Shown: positions 16,498-25,736 of the stretch, in pieces
How positions within the stretch are numbered: position 1 is the first letter of the stretch
Layout of the letters: every line of letters starts with the position of its first letter
Assembly: GCA_016179965.1 (NCBI GenBank)
Contig: JACPCF010000011.1
Span: 1-62,007 of the forward strand
Length of the DNA stretch: 62,007 nucleotides
Direction of reading: 5' to 3'
Origin: Candidatus Rokuibacteriota bacterium
GTDB taxonomy: Bacteria > Methylomirabilota > Methylomirabilia > Rokubacteriales > CSP1-6
The notes under the pieces: generated by a model
Told to the model about the DNA's origin: nothing
The model's database searches: none
What the model saw: only the letters and a program-made list of their open reading frames with translations
Made by a program: the position numbers and the translations under genes

Positions 16498-16699
16498 TTA
16501 CCTCGCACCGTCGTGTGGCGCATGGTGCACACGATCTCGTTGGACCGGTCGGTCACGACGGTCTCCCGGCGCGCCGGTGCCGGAGGCCTCGTCGCGGAAG
16601 ATCACGGGGGGCGAAGTCCTTGATCCGGCCGCGCTCGACCGTCACGGCGAAGGGCGGGTACTCTTTGCCCTTAACGCTCGCGCTGATCGCGATCGTCAT
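16498..16699 (-). pseudogene. Decayed MaoC/FAS1-like dehydratase fragment
   Basis: ATG 16699 overlaps the stop of the thioesterase gene (ATGA). The frame reads SVKGKEYPPFAVTVERGRIKDFA, the opening of N-terminal FAS1-like dehydratase domains, then breaks: a second frame gives VIFRDEASG, and a third gives RETVVTDRSNEIVCTMRHTTV, the C-terminal end of such proteins. Intact members have about 140-150 residues; here about 67 codons remain with internal deletion and frameshifts. A former partner of the thioesterase. Confidence 0.65.
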
Positions 16700-17097
16700 C
16701 ACGCCTTCGGCGTCTTTTTCATCGCGCGGGACATGAAGTTCGGGAGGTCCGGCACGATGTAACGCACGTGCTTGCCCTCCGCCACCTTCTCGACCTCGTC
16801 GTGGGCTTCGACCTCGAAGACGAAGCGGCGGCCGTCGGTTTCCAGGAGCGTCGCCTTGGCCCGGACCTTCATCCCGACGGGGGTGGCGGCGAGGTGGCGC
16901 ATCTCCACCATGGTGCCCACGCTGCCGGCGCCGGCCGGCAGGTGGGGCTGGAGGACGGCGATGGCCGTGTTCTCCAGGAGGCCGATGAGAAACGGGGTGG
17001 CCAGCACCATGACGCCCTTGTTGCCCATGGCGTCGGCGGTGCGGTCGGGGGTGACGGTCATCTCCACTTCGGCGGTGGCTCCGAGCTGAACGTCCAT
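16699..17097 (-). CDS. Thioesterase, fluoroacetyl-CoA thioesterase-like hot-dog fold
   Basis: 132 residues. GNKGVMVLATPFLIGLLENTAIAVLQPHLPAG and GTMVEMRHLAATPVGMKVRAKATLLE are typical of the FlK-like thioesterase group (active-site Glu in LLENTA, His in MRHLAATP). It hydrolyses a small acyl-CoA. Start ATG 17097 has AGGAGA upstream. It lies head to tail with the 2-hydroxyacid dehydrogenase (26 bp gap) and is followed by the dead dehydratase. Confidence 0.82.
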   Translation of the reverse strand: MDVQLGATAEVEMTVTPDRTADAMGNKGVMVLATPFLIGLLENTAIAVLQPHLPAGAGSVGTMVEMRHLAATPVGMKVRAKATLLETDGRRFVFEVEAHDEVEKVAEGKHVRYIVPDLPNFMSRAMKKTPKA

Positions 17098-17123
17098 TGG
17101 GATCTCTCCTCGCGCTTGAAGAC

Positions 17124-18125
17124 TCAGGTGCCGGGGACCCGCGCCGAAGGCGTGGGTGCGCGCTCGAGCGGCTCCTCGCCCCCCTTGAACCGGGCGATGT
17201 TGCCGAGGGCGAAGCGCATCTTCGCCCTGAACGCGTCGAGCGTCCCGGCGGCGACGTGCGGGGTGAGGACGACGTTGTCCAGACGGGTCAGCGGGTGGCC
17301 GGCGGGCAGCGGCTCGGGGGAATAGACGTCGAGCCCGGCGCCCAGGATCCGCCGCTCGCGGAGGGCCTCATAGAGGGCGTCCTGGTCGGTGACGCCGCCC
17401 CGCGACACGTTGATGAGGACCGCCTCCCGCTTCATCCGTTGGAGTTCCGGTCCCGCGATCAGGTGGCGCGTCTCCTCGGTGAGCGGGACGTGGAGCGAGA
17501 CGATGTCTGCCTCGCGCAGGAGCGCGTCTTTCTCCACCAGCGTGACCCCGAACTCGGCCTTCTCGCGCTCCGAGAGCGTGATGTACGGGTCGTTGACGAT
17601 GAGCCTGACGTCGAAGCCCCGGAGCCGCTTCGCCACGGCCCGTCCCGTGCGGCCGAAGCCGATGAGCCCCACGGTCTTGCCGTGGAGGTCGCGGGTGGAC
17701 GGGCGGAGCTCCCACATGAGCCACTGCCCGGCCACCATGGATGCGTGGGCCGCCACGAGACGCTTCAGCGCTGCGAGCATCAAGAGCACGGTGTGCTCCC
17801 CGACAGCCTCCGCGGTCCCCGCCGGGCAGAGGGCCAAGGGGACGCCGGCCTTGGCGAGGGCCTTGACGTCGATCCGCTCGTACCCCACGCCCTGGTGCTG
17901 GACCATCTTGAGCCTCGAGGCGCGCAGGATCATCTCGGCGGTGAGGGCGGCGTCGGCGATCAGGATCGCGTCGGCCTGGGGGAGCTTCTCCCGGATCTCG
18001 TCCGGCCCGCCCGCATCGAGGAAGAGCAGGCGGAGTTCCGGCGGTGCCTCTTCGCCCATCACCCGGTACAGGTCTTTGGTGGCGCGATTCAGGTAGAGGA
18101 CGACCCAGTCCATGCGGTCTTTCAT
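17124..18125 (-). CDS. D-isomer specific 2-hydroxyacid dehydrogenase
   Basis: 333 residues. NAD-binding motif GLIGFGRTGRAVAKRL, catalytic Arg in NVSRGG, Glu in DVYSPEP, and His in TPHVAAGT are all present. The family reduces 2-keto acids or oxidises D-2-hydroxy acids, and includes phosphoglycerate and glyoxylate/hydroxypyruvate enzymes. It starts the minus-strand set with the thioesterase. Substrate not readable. Confidence 0.87.
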   Translation of the reverse strand: MKDRMDWVVLYLNRATKDLYRVMGEEAPPELRLLFLDAGGPDEIREKLPQADAILIADAALTAEMILRASRLKMVQHQGVGYERIDVKALAKAGVPLALCPAGTAEAVGEHTVLLMLAALKRLVAAHASMVAGQWLMWELRPSTRDLHGKTVGLIGFGRTGRAVAKRLRGFDVRLIVNDPYITLSEREKAEFGVTLVEKDALLREADIVSLHVPLTEETRHLIAGPELQRMKREAVLINVSRGGVTDQDALYEALRERRILGAGLDVYSPEPLPAGHPLTRLDNVVLTPHVAAGTLDAFRAKMRFALGNIARFKGGEEPLERAPTPSARVPGT

Positions 18126-18195
18126 CGTCTATCGCGGCCCGGAAGTCAAGAGGGGCCCGCTTGATGTGCCGGCGCTTCCGGGGTAGAAGGGAGCC

Positions 18196-19779
18196 ATGGA
18201 CCTGCTGAACCCCGGCGGTGCCGTCACCCGGCGGTTCCAACCGCTCGCGCCCCGTCCGGGCGCTCTCGCCGGGCGCTCCCTCGGCGTCCTCGACAATTCC
18301 AAACCCAACGCGCGCGTGCTCCTGGAGCGGCTGGCCGAGCTCCTCGCCTCTCGCGCCGGAACCGCCTCGGTGAAGATCTGGAGCAAGCCGAGCTCGGCTC
18401 AGCCGGCCCAGTGCCTGGACGAGATCGCGCGAAGCGTCCAGGTGGTGCTGACGGGCTCAGCCGACTGAGGCTCCTGCACATCGTGGAGTATCCACGATGC
18501 GGCGGAGCTGGAGGGGCGGGGGATCGCCACCGTGGTGCTGGGCACCGACGAGTTTTCCTCTCTCGCCCGCGCCGAAGCCCTAGCGCGAGGGCTGCCGCAT
18601 CTTCCCCTGGTGACAGTGCCCCACCCGATCGGCGGCATCCAGCCGGCCGGCGTGAGGGCGAAGGCGGCGCTCGTGGTGGACGAGGTCATGCAGGCCCTCA
18701 CCATCGCTCCTCGCCTCCCCGCCGCCGCCGAGCGCGTCGAGGAGGCGGAGATGCTCGAGGCGCCAGACGATCCCGACAGGCTCCAGGCGTGGATTGTCGA
18801 GCGGGGCTGGGGGGATGGGCTCCCCGTCCTTCCGCCGACCCTGGGGCGCGTGAAGGCGCTCCTCGGCGGCACGCGGCGGGACCCGACCGAGGTCGTCGCG
18901 GTGCTTCCCCCTCGCCTCGGCGAGGCGACCGTCCAGGCGCTCGCCGTCAACGCGGCCCTGGCCGGGGCGCGCCCCGAGTACCTCCCCGTGATCCTCGCCG
19001 CGATCGAGGCGCTCGCCGACCCGGCCTTCAACCTCCAGGCGATTCAGACCACCACGCACCCGTGCTCCCCGCTCGTGATCGTCAACGGCCCGCTGGCCAC
19101 GGCCCTCGGGATCAACAGCGGAGCCGGCGCGCTCGGCCCGGGGCGCTGGGCCAACGCCGCCATCGGCCGGGCGGTGCGGCTCGCTCTCCAGAACGTCGGC
19201 GGCGCTCGCCCGGGGCGGGAGGATCGCGCGACCCTGGGGCACCCCGGCAAGTACACCTACTGCCTCGCGGAGAACGAGGCCGCGTCGCCGTGGGAGCCGC
19301 TCCACGTCGAACGGGGATTTCAGCGAGCCGTGAGCACGGTGACCGTCTGCGCGTCAGAGGCGCCGCACAACGTTAACGACCACGGCTCCACCACCGCCCG
19401 GGGCATCGCCGCGTCGCTGGCCGGGACCGCGGCCACCGTGGGGAGCAACAACGTGTACCTCGAGGGCGAGCCCCTCTTCGTGCTGGGTCCGGAGCATGCC
19501 CAGACGGTGGCCGGCGACGGCTGGTCCAAGGCCGATCTGAAGCACGCCCTCTTTGACGCCGCGCGCGTTCCCCTGTCCCGGTTCAGCGACGAGAACCGCG
19601 GGCGCTTCGCCGCCCTGCGCCCCCAGTGGTTTCAGGGGACGTCCGGAGACACCACCGTACCCATCGCGGCGACCTGGGAGGACGTGATGGTGATCGTCGC
19701 GGGCGGGGCGGGGAAGCACTCCGCCTTCATCCCGACCTTCGGCCGGACGCGCTCGGTCACGCGCCGGATCGGGGAGTGA
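18196..19779 (+). CDS. UGSC selenoprotein fused to its partner domain (TGA 18466-18468 read as Sec)
   Basis: The frame from ATG 18196 meets TGA at codon 91, in the text GSAD-U-GSC, and continues open to 19779, giving 527 residues. The first ~180 residues match the UGSC (seleno)protein family, named for its Sec-Gly-Ser-Cys motif. Residues ~193-527 (GWGDGLPVLPP, NAALAGARPEYLPV, INSGAGALGPG, GHPGKYTYC) are homologous to the separate protein encoded at 24696-25736. A perfect 8-bp hairpin follows the TGA. The Sec-x-x-Cys pair suggests redox chemistry. A caller treating TGA as stop would report a 90-residue stub and an orphan. Confidence 0.88.
18466..18499 (+). promoter_or_regulatory. Bacterial SECIS element of the fused UGSC gene
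   Basis: TGA at 18466-18468, 10-nt spacer, then CATCGTGG (18479-18486), loop AGTAT (18487-18491), CCACGATG (18492-18499): 8 perfect pairs. A G and U in a small apical loop 18-22 nt past the UGA is the expected bSECIS geometry for SelB binding. Confidence 0.82.
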
Positions 19780-19784
19780 GGGCG

Positions 19785-20093
19785 GTGGCATCCGATCTCT
19801 CCCGCTTCGCGCGTCGGTTCGCGTGGGGATTCGGAATCGCCGGCTTCGGGATCCCCGTCCTCATCGAGGCCGCGTGGCGGCTGGACTGGATGGACTGGCT
19901 CGTCCCCGATTACCTGCTCGGCTGGGTCCCCGTGGTCTGGCCGTGGTCGGTGCTGACGGCCTACGCCGAGGACGCGACGCTGCCGATGGCGCTGCTCATC
20001 CTGGCCATCGCCGTCGTCCTGAACGTCCTGCTCTACACCGCCGTGGGCGCGCTCGTGGGGGCCCTGGTGGGGCTGGCGACCCGCCGGCGGTAA
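19785..20093 (+). CDS. Small integral membrane protein, hypothetical
   Basis: 102 residues from GTG 19785, six bases after the UGSC-fusion stop. Three hydrophobic segments: GFGIAGFGIPVLIEA, YLLGWVPVVWPWSVL, and a long C-terminal one (MALLILAIAVVLNVLLYTAVGALVGALVGL). Position suggests co-transcription with the UGSC fusion. No family recognised. Confidence 0.65.
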   Translation: MASDLSRFARRFAWGFGIAGFGIPVLIEAAWRLDWMDWLVPDYLLGWVPVVWPWSVLTAYAEDATLPMALLILAIAVVLNVLLYTAVGALVGALVGLATRRR

Positions 20094-20162
20094 ATGTGGG
20101 TGACGGCCGGGGATCCGCCACGCGGCGAACCCCCGGCGGGACGACGACTCTCCGCGACGGCG

Positions 20163-20420
20163 CTACATCCCGCCGCCGCCCTCGTAGCCGATCAGGAGCC
20201 AGTCAATGTAGGTTTCCGCCTTGGCGCCTTCGCCGACGGTAACAGTGACCGGTATCCGCATTGCCTTGGTCACTCGGCGAGGCAACTCTCTGAACTGCCA
20301 GATGACAGGTTTACTGTCCCACTCGACGTACTCCTCCCAGTCATCCGGCAGTTCCATTTTGGTGTAGGGAGTCCGCTTGCAGATGAGCTCTCCCAATTTG
20401 CCTTCCATCTGTGTGGCCAT
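20163..20420 (-). CDS. Hypothetical protein, 85 residues
   Basis: ATG 20420 with a strong GGGAGGAAA upstream on the complement. Soluble, with ELPDDWEEYVEWDSKPVIWQFREL in the middle and a Gly-rich end. No signal peptide or membrane segment. The good ribosome site and codon use support it as real; function unknown. Confidence 0.55.
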   Translation of the reverse strand: MATQMEGKLGELICKRTPYTKMELPDDWEEYVEWDSKPVIWQFRELPRRVTKAMRIPVTVTVGEGAKAETYIDWLLIGYEGGGGM

Positions 20421-20525
20421 GGCCGTTTCCTCCCATTCGACCGCGGGGTTGTGAGGTAGGCGTTAGCGGATCAAGCACGCCGCATTGGACGATACACGGC
20501 CTCCTTTCCGTCACTCGCGCCGGCG

Positions 20526-23500
20526 TCAGGCCGGCGCGCCTTTCTCGAGCGCTGCCAGCGCGGCGCGGACGAGAGGTGGCTCGTCGAGTGTCCCAAGGGC
20601 CTCGAAGATGGCGAGGGCCCGCGTGAGGAGTTGCCGGGCGCCGCTGGGATCGCCTTTGGCCAGACGAAGGTCGGCCTGGGCCACCAGCGCCCGTGCGAGC
20701 TCGTTGCGGGCATCCACCCCTTCAAGGATTCGAACGGCTTCCTCGAGGTGCCCTTCGGCCGCCGAGGGGTCCTCCGGAGCGAGGCACTCCCCCAGAAGCC
20801 GTTCGGCGATCCCTTCGAGGTGCCGGTAGCCGACCTGGCGAGTGGCGCGGAGGACTTCCTCCAGGACTCCCCGAGCTCGAGCTCGTTCGCCCTGCTTGAG
20901 GCAGCCCTCTGCGAGCCTCAGCGCCCAGGACGAGCGGCTGTACCGGAGGTTCGACCGGTCGAACCACGCCACGGCTTCCTCGAGCTCCGCCGTTCCGGCT
21001 TGAACCTCCCCGGCCTTGACGAGGCCGTATCCCCGCCCCGCCTTGATCATGGCGACGTCGAAGGGGATGGGGGACAGGGTGAGCGCCTCGTCGTAGCAGC
21101 GGAGCCCGGGTTCCAGGTCGCCCTGCTGAACACGGGCTGAACCCGTCCGGTACCAGCCGACCACCCTCAAGCGCAGGTCGTTCACCGTCTGTCCGTGGTC
21201 GAGCGCCCGGCGGCAGTACGCGAGACTCCGCTCCCACTCCCCGAGGGCGTTGGCGGCCGCGCTCAGGTTCCACAGCGTGCGGCACGCCCACCAGATATTG
21301 CCGCGCGCCTCGAACACCGCCAAAGCACGCTCCCCGGCGTTCACCGCGCCCCGCAGGTCGCCTGCGACGGTGTAAACCTGGAGGAGACAGGACTCCGCCA
21401 ACGCCCGAATCTCATCCAGGCCGCTCGAGTCGGCGATCGCCGACGCTTCCCGGCAGTAGGCGATGGCCACCTCCGGCCGACCACCGGTGAGGCTGTGGAG
21501 GAACCCGGTCCAGTAGTACCAGGCGGCGCGGCGCCGGGGATCGGCGGCCTTCTCCACCAGGTCGCGGATGTGCTCCAGGGCCTGGACGTGCTCGGCGTGG
21601 CGACCGAGGGCGAACTTGATCTCCGCCTGCTTCACCACCGCGTCGATCCGGCGCCGCTGGTTCGGCTCCGTGTCCGGCATCCCCTCCAGGGGCCTGAGCG
21701 CGGCCTCGAAGTGGGTGAGGGCCTCCGCGTTGGCCCAGCGCCGCTGGGCTTTCTCGGCGGCGAGGATGGCGTAATCCACCGCCTTCTCGTCCTCGTCGCT
21801 TTGACCGAAGTGACGGGCCAGGAGCTCCACGACCTCATCGGTCCGTCCGGCGTAGAGCTCCTCCAACGCGCGTCCCGCGGCCCGGTGGCAGGCGCGACGG
21901 CGGTCCTCTAGAAGGCTGGCGTAGGCCACTTCCTGGGTCAGCATGTGCTTGAAGACGTAAATGGGCTCCTCCGCCGCCGTCTGCTCGTAGAGGAACTCCA
22001 GCCGCTTGAGTTCCCGGAGATGCGGCTCCAGGGCCCCCGGCCCCTGCCAGATCGCCTCGAGGAGGCGCAGCGGAACCGCGCGGCCGAGAACGGACGCGGT
22101 CTGGAGCAGCCGCTTCGGCTCGTCGGGGAGCCGGTCAATCCGGGCTAGGAGCAGCTCCTCGAGGGTTTCCGGCACAGGCAGCGTTTTGGAGACGCCCGGT
22201 TGGTCACGGACGGCCCAGGCCAGCTCCTCGAGAAAGAAGGGGTTTCCCTCGGCCTTCGAGAGCAGGGCCTCCACGAGCGCATCAGTCGGGCGGGCGGCCC
22301 CGAGGACCGACGTCACGACGCTCAGGCTCTCCTCCGGCGTGAGAGGCTGGAGGGCCATCTGGGTCGCGTAGGATTTGTCCATCCAGGGCGGCCGATACCC
22401 GGGACGATAGGACGCGAGAAACAGAATGGGCGCGCCGGGGAGACTGTCCAGGAGCGACGCCAGGCAGTCTTCCGAGGCCTTGTCGATCCAGTGGAGATCC
22501 TCCACCACGAAGATGGCCGGCCGGCGCCGGCTGCCTCTGAGGCTCATCTGGCGAAGCGTGTCGAGCGCTCGGGCCTTGGTCATCTCGGGACTCAGCCCGG
22601 CCAATCGTTCCGTCCCCTCCTTGATCCCCAGGAGCTGGATGAGGTACGGCGTGCCCTCATCGGGGTCCATCTCCACTTCCTCGAGACTGCGGCGTACCTT
22701 GTGGACGATCGACTCGAGAGTGTCGGTGTCGGTGATCCCGCAGCTCTGCCGGAGGATGTCCAGCACCGGGAGGTAGGGGATCGCGCTCCCGTAGGAGAGG
22801 CAGCGCCCTTCGAAGTAGGACACCTGCTCTGCCGCGAGGCTCTGTCGAAACTCGAAGAGGAGGCGGGACTTGCCGATGCCGGCTTCCCCCACGATCCCTA
22901 CCACCTGGCCCTGCCCCGTCAGGGCGGAGGCCAAGCGCCCGTGAAGCAGCTCCAGCTCGTGGCGCCGCCCCACGAACGTGGTCAGTCGGCCGCCCAACCC
23001 TAGGCCGGCCTCTTCGCGCCTCGCCAGGCGGTAGGCCCGTTCTCCGCCAGAGGCTCCGGCGCTCTCCGGCACCAGCTCGAAGCGCCGTTCCAGGAACGGC
23101 GCGGCCGCCTCGCTGACGACGATGTGGTCCGACTGGGCTCCGGCCAGCAGCGCCTCCAGGACCGTTTCCGCCTGCCGCTTGGCCTCCAGGTCGATCTTCG
23201 ACGCGCCGTCGGCGCGCCAGACCAGGAAGTGGCCCACGTGGATCCCGATCTTGATCGCCGGCGGTTCGGCGCCCCCGCGCCGGGGGTGCTCCATCGCCTT
23301 CTGGATCGCCATCGCCGCGAGCACGGCGCGCTTCGGCGCGTCCTCGACCGGCTCGAGCCCGAAGGCCGCCACGAGCCCCGTCGGGCTCAGCTCCTCGATC
23401 CGCCCGCCGAAGGTCTGTACCTTGTCCACCAGGGCCTCGAGCTGGCGGCTCGAGTCCACGGAGAATCGCTCCTGGCGCGGCGGCACCAAGTCGGCGCGCA

Positions 23501-24608
23501 GCAGGGTGAGCCGGCGGCGCTCCCACCTGAGCGCGGGAGGAACCGCAACCTCCGCCGGCGTGGCAGCGGGGGTTGGCGGCTCGAGCGCGGGGGCGCGCTC
23601 GACATGCCGGTGCCGCGGCGCCGCCGGGGAGATTCCCGGGCGAAGCCCGTGCTTTTCGATCCGATAGCGGAGCGTGTTGCGTGAGATCCCGAGGAGAGAC
23701 GCGGCGCGGGAGATGTTCCAGTCGGTCTCGCGGAGGGCCTCCAGGAGGTGGGCGCGTTCGGCGCTGCCCACCGCATCCGCCAGGGAGATCGCCCTCTCGC
23801 CTCGCGCGGGCTGACCGGGGTCCGCGAGCGAGGCCTCGGGGAGCCCAAGCGTCTGGGCCGTCACTACGGGTCCCTCGGAGAGCAGCGCCACCCGCTCGAT
23901 GACGTTGTTCAGCTCCCGGATGTTGCCGGGCCATCGGTAAGCCAGGAGCGCGGCCCGGGCAGCGGCGTCGAATTCCTTCGGGGGCAGCTGGTAATCGGCG
24001 CAGGCGCGCGCCAGAGAGACCTCGGCCAGCAGCAGGATATCCTGCCCCCGCTCCCTGAGCGGCGGCAGCCAGACGGGCACGACGGCGAGCCGGTGGTAGA
24101 GGTCTTCGCGGAAGCGCCGCTCGCGCGCCACCACGGCCAGGTCCTCGCTGGTGGCCGCGAGGATCCACACGTCCACCGGCTCGGTCCGGGTGCTGCCCAG
24201 CCGGCGCACCGCCTGCTCCTCGATCACCTTGAGCAGCTTGGCCTGGAGCGGCTCGGGCAGCAGCCCGACCTCGTCCAGGAAGATCGTCCCGCGGTGGGCC
24301 GCCTGGAAGAGCCCCATCTTGGCCTGGCGGGCGTCCGTGAAGGCCCCCCGCTCGAAGCCGAACATCTCCGCCTCGAGCAGGGTCTCGGGAATGGCCGCGC
24401 AGTTGACGTCCACGAAGGGGCCATCGCGGCGGGGGCCCGCCCGGTGGATCACCCGCGCCAGAAGCCCCTTGCCGGTGCCGGTCTCGCCCTGCAGAAGGAT
24501 GGGCGGGAGGCGGCGGGCATCGGTCTGGCGCTGGAGCAGCTGCCCGAGTTTCTGCCGGACCGCTCCGATCCCCGGGCTCTCGCCAAGTAGCTCGGACAGC
24601 GGGTTCAT
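20526..24608 (-). CDS. Giant regulator: sigma-54-type AAA+ domain, Fis HTH, cyclase-like domain, STAND ATPase and TPRs
   Basis: 1,360 residues. Residues ~5-240 are an NtrC-type AAA+ domain (Walker A GETGTGKG, FLDEVG, RWPGNIRELNN). A Fis-type HTH (ISRAASLLGISRNTLRYRI) lies near 300-320, in mid-protein. Next is a degenerate nucleotide-cyclase-like domain (~360-520), then a second ATPase with Walker A GEAGIGKSR near 570, then TPR-like helices to the end. The sigma-54 contact motif GAFTGA reads GAFTDA. C-terminal halves of this type occur in AfsR/MalT-like regulators. It is divergent from the second UGSC locus (87 bp) and lies between both UGSC loci, so it may regulate them. Both ATP sites look intact. 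Confidence 0.83.
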   Translation of the reverse strand: MNPLSELLGESPGIGAVRQKLGQLLQRQTDARRLPPILLQGETGTGKGLLARVIHRAGPRRDGPFVDVNCAAIPETLLEAEMFGFERGAFTDARQAKMGLFQAAHRGTIFLDEVGLLPEPLQAKLLKVIEEQAVRRLGSTRTEPVDVWILAATSEDLAVVARERRFREDLYHRLAVVPVWLPPLRERGQDILLLAEVSLARACADYQLPPKEFDAAARAALLAYRWPGNIRELNNVIERVALLSEGPVVTAQTLGLPEASLADPGQPARGERAISLADAVGSAERAHLLEALRETDWNISRAASLLGISRNTLRYRIEKHGLRPGISPAAPRHRHVERAPALEPPTPAATPAEVAVPPALRWERRRLTLLRADLVPPRQERFSVDSSRQLEALVDKVQTFGGRIEELSPTGLVAAFGLEPVEDAPKRAVLAAMAIQKAMEHPRRGGAEPPAIKIGIHVGHFLVWRADGASKIDLEAKRQAETVLEALLAGAQSDHIVVSEAAAPFLERRFELVPESAGASGGERAYRLARREEAGLGLGGRLTTFVGRRHELELLHGRLASALTGQGQVVGIVGEAGIGKSRLLFEFRQSLAAEQVSYFEGRCLSYGSAIPYLPVLDILRQSCGITDTDTLESIVHKVRRSLEEVEMDPDEGTPYLIQLLGIKEGTERLAGLSPEMTKARALDTLRQMSLRGSRRRPAIFVVEDLHWIDKASEDCLASLLDSLPGAPILFLASYRPGYRPPWMDKSYATQMALQPLTPEESLSVVTSVLGAARPTDALVEALLSKAEGNPFFLEELAWAVRDQPGVSKTLPVPETLEELLLARIDRLPDEPKRLLQTASVLGRAVPLRLLEAIWQGPGALEPHLRELKRLEFLYEQTAAEEPIYVFKHMLTQEVAYASLLEDRRRACHRAAGRALEELYAGRTDEVVELLARHFGQSDEDEKAVDYAILAAEKAQRRWANAEALTHFEAALRPLEGMPDTEPNQRRRIDAVVKQAEIKFALGRHAEHVQALEHIRDLVEKAADPRRRAAWYYWTGFLHSLTGGRPEVAIAYCREASAIADSSGLDEIRALAESCLLQVYTVAGDLRGAVNAGERALAVFEARGNIWWACRTLWNLSAAANALGEWERSLAYCRRALDHGQTVNDLRLRVVGWYRTGSARVQQGDLEPGLRCYDEALTLSPIPFDVAMIKAGRGYGLVKAGEVQAGTAELEEAVAWFDRSNLRYSRSSWALRLAEGCLKQGERARARGVLEEVLRATRQVGYRHLEGIAERLLGECLAPEDPSAAEGHLEEAVRILEGVDARNELARALVAQADLRLAKGDPSGARQLLTRALAIFEALGTLDEPPLVRAALAALEKGAPA

Positions 24609-24695
24609 CTTGCGGGGTATCTTACCCCATCTCCGCTTGCCAGGGAGCGCGGAGGGGTGCTAGCGTGATGCGAGGTGCCGGGGGGAGGGAGGGCC

Positions 24696-25736
24696 ATGAC
24701 GACACTGCCACTGACGTCCAGGCGCTACAGCGTCGGCGACCCCGTCGAGGCGATGGAGCTCTGCTTCGAAAAGGGGTGGACCGACGGGCTGCCGGTGGTG
24801 CCGCCGACCGAGGAACGGGTGCGCGCGATGCTGGCCGCCGCCCGGCTGCGGCCGGCGGACCAGGTCGCCTACATCGCCCACCGGGCGGTGTCCATCACGG
24901 CCGAGAAGGTCGCGATCAACGCCGTCTTGGCCGGCTGCAAGCCCGAGTACCTGCCCGTGGTCCTGGCGGCCATCGAGGGGATCGGGGATCCCGCCTGGAG
25001 CTACCACGGGCCGGGCACCTCCACGGCGGGCGCGGCGGTGCTGATCGTGGTCAACGGCCCCATCGCGCGCGAGCTGGACATCAACTCGGGCGACAACCTC
25101 TTCGGCCCCGGCTGGCGCGCCAACGCCACCATCGGGCGGGCCGTCCGGCTCGTCATGCGGAACGTCTGCGGCTCGCGCCCGGGCACGCTCGATCGGGGGA
25201 CCCTCGGGCATCCGGGGAAGCTCTCCTACGTGATCGCCGAGAACGAGGCGGAGAGCCCGTGGCCGCCGCTCCACGCCGAGCGCGGGTTCCGCCCTGATCA
25301 GAGCGCGGTGACGGTCATGGCGGCCGCGGCGCCGCACCAGTTCTACAATCAGCTCTCGAGCACGGCGGAGGGCGTCCTCACCACGCTCGCCGACGACATG
25401 CGCATCTCGGGCAACGTCATGGGCCAGCCCCAGTACCTGCTGGTCATCGCGGGCGAGCACATGCGGACGATTGCGAAGGACGGCTGGACCAAGGCGGACA
25501 TCCGGCGGTTCGTGTTCGAGCGCACGCAGAACTCACACGCCTATCTCAAGCGCACGCAACGGATGGCGGGCGAGGTGAAGCCGGGGGACGAGACGCTGAT
25601 GCGGCCGCTCGTCGCGACCCCCGACGACATCCTCGTCGTGGCGGCCGGGGGGCGCGCGGGCGCCTTCTCCGCGTACATCCCCGGCTGGGGCAGCACACGC
25701 TCCTCTCAGGCCGTGACCAAGGAGGTCAAACGCTGA
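24696..25736 (+). CDS. UGSC partner protein (stand-alone version)
   Basis: 346 residues from ATG 24696 (GGGAGGG upstream), ending TGATG into the UGSC gene. Conserved stretches shared with the C-terminal part of the fusion at 18196-19779: GWTDGLPVVPPTEERV, NAVLAGCKPEYLPVVLAAIEG, INSGDNLFGPGWRAN, TLGHPGKLSYVIAENEAESPW and the final GGRAGAFSAYIPGWGSTRS. No known catalytic motif is recognised. Fusion in one locus and overlap in the other argue for a physical complex with the selenoprotein. Soluble, no signal peptide. Confidence 0.75.
   Translation: MTTLPLTSRRYSVGDPVEAMELCFEKGWTDGLPVVPPTEERVRAMLAAARLRPADQVAYIAHRAVSITAEKVAINAVLAGCKPEYLPVVLAAIEGIGDPAWSYHGPGTSTAGAAVLIVVNGPIARELDINSGDNLFGPGWRANATIGRAVRLVMRNVCGSRPGTLDRGTLGHPGKLSYVIAENEAESPWPPLHAERGFRPDQSAVTVMAAAAPHQFYNQLSSTAEGVLTTLADDMRISGNVMGQPQYLLVIAGEHMRTIAKDGWTKADIRRFVFERTQNSHAYLKRTQRMAGEVKPGDETLMRPLVATPDDILVVAAGGRAGAFSAYIPGWGSTRSSQAVTKEVKR

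Noticed and set aside
20526-24608. Large plus-strand frames opposite the giant regulator
   Set aside because: The minus strand carries two Walker A motifs, HTH and TPR text; the opposite frames are shadows.
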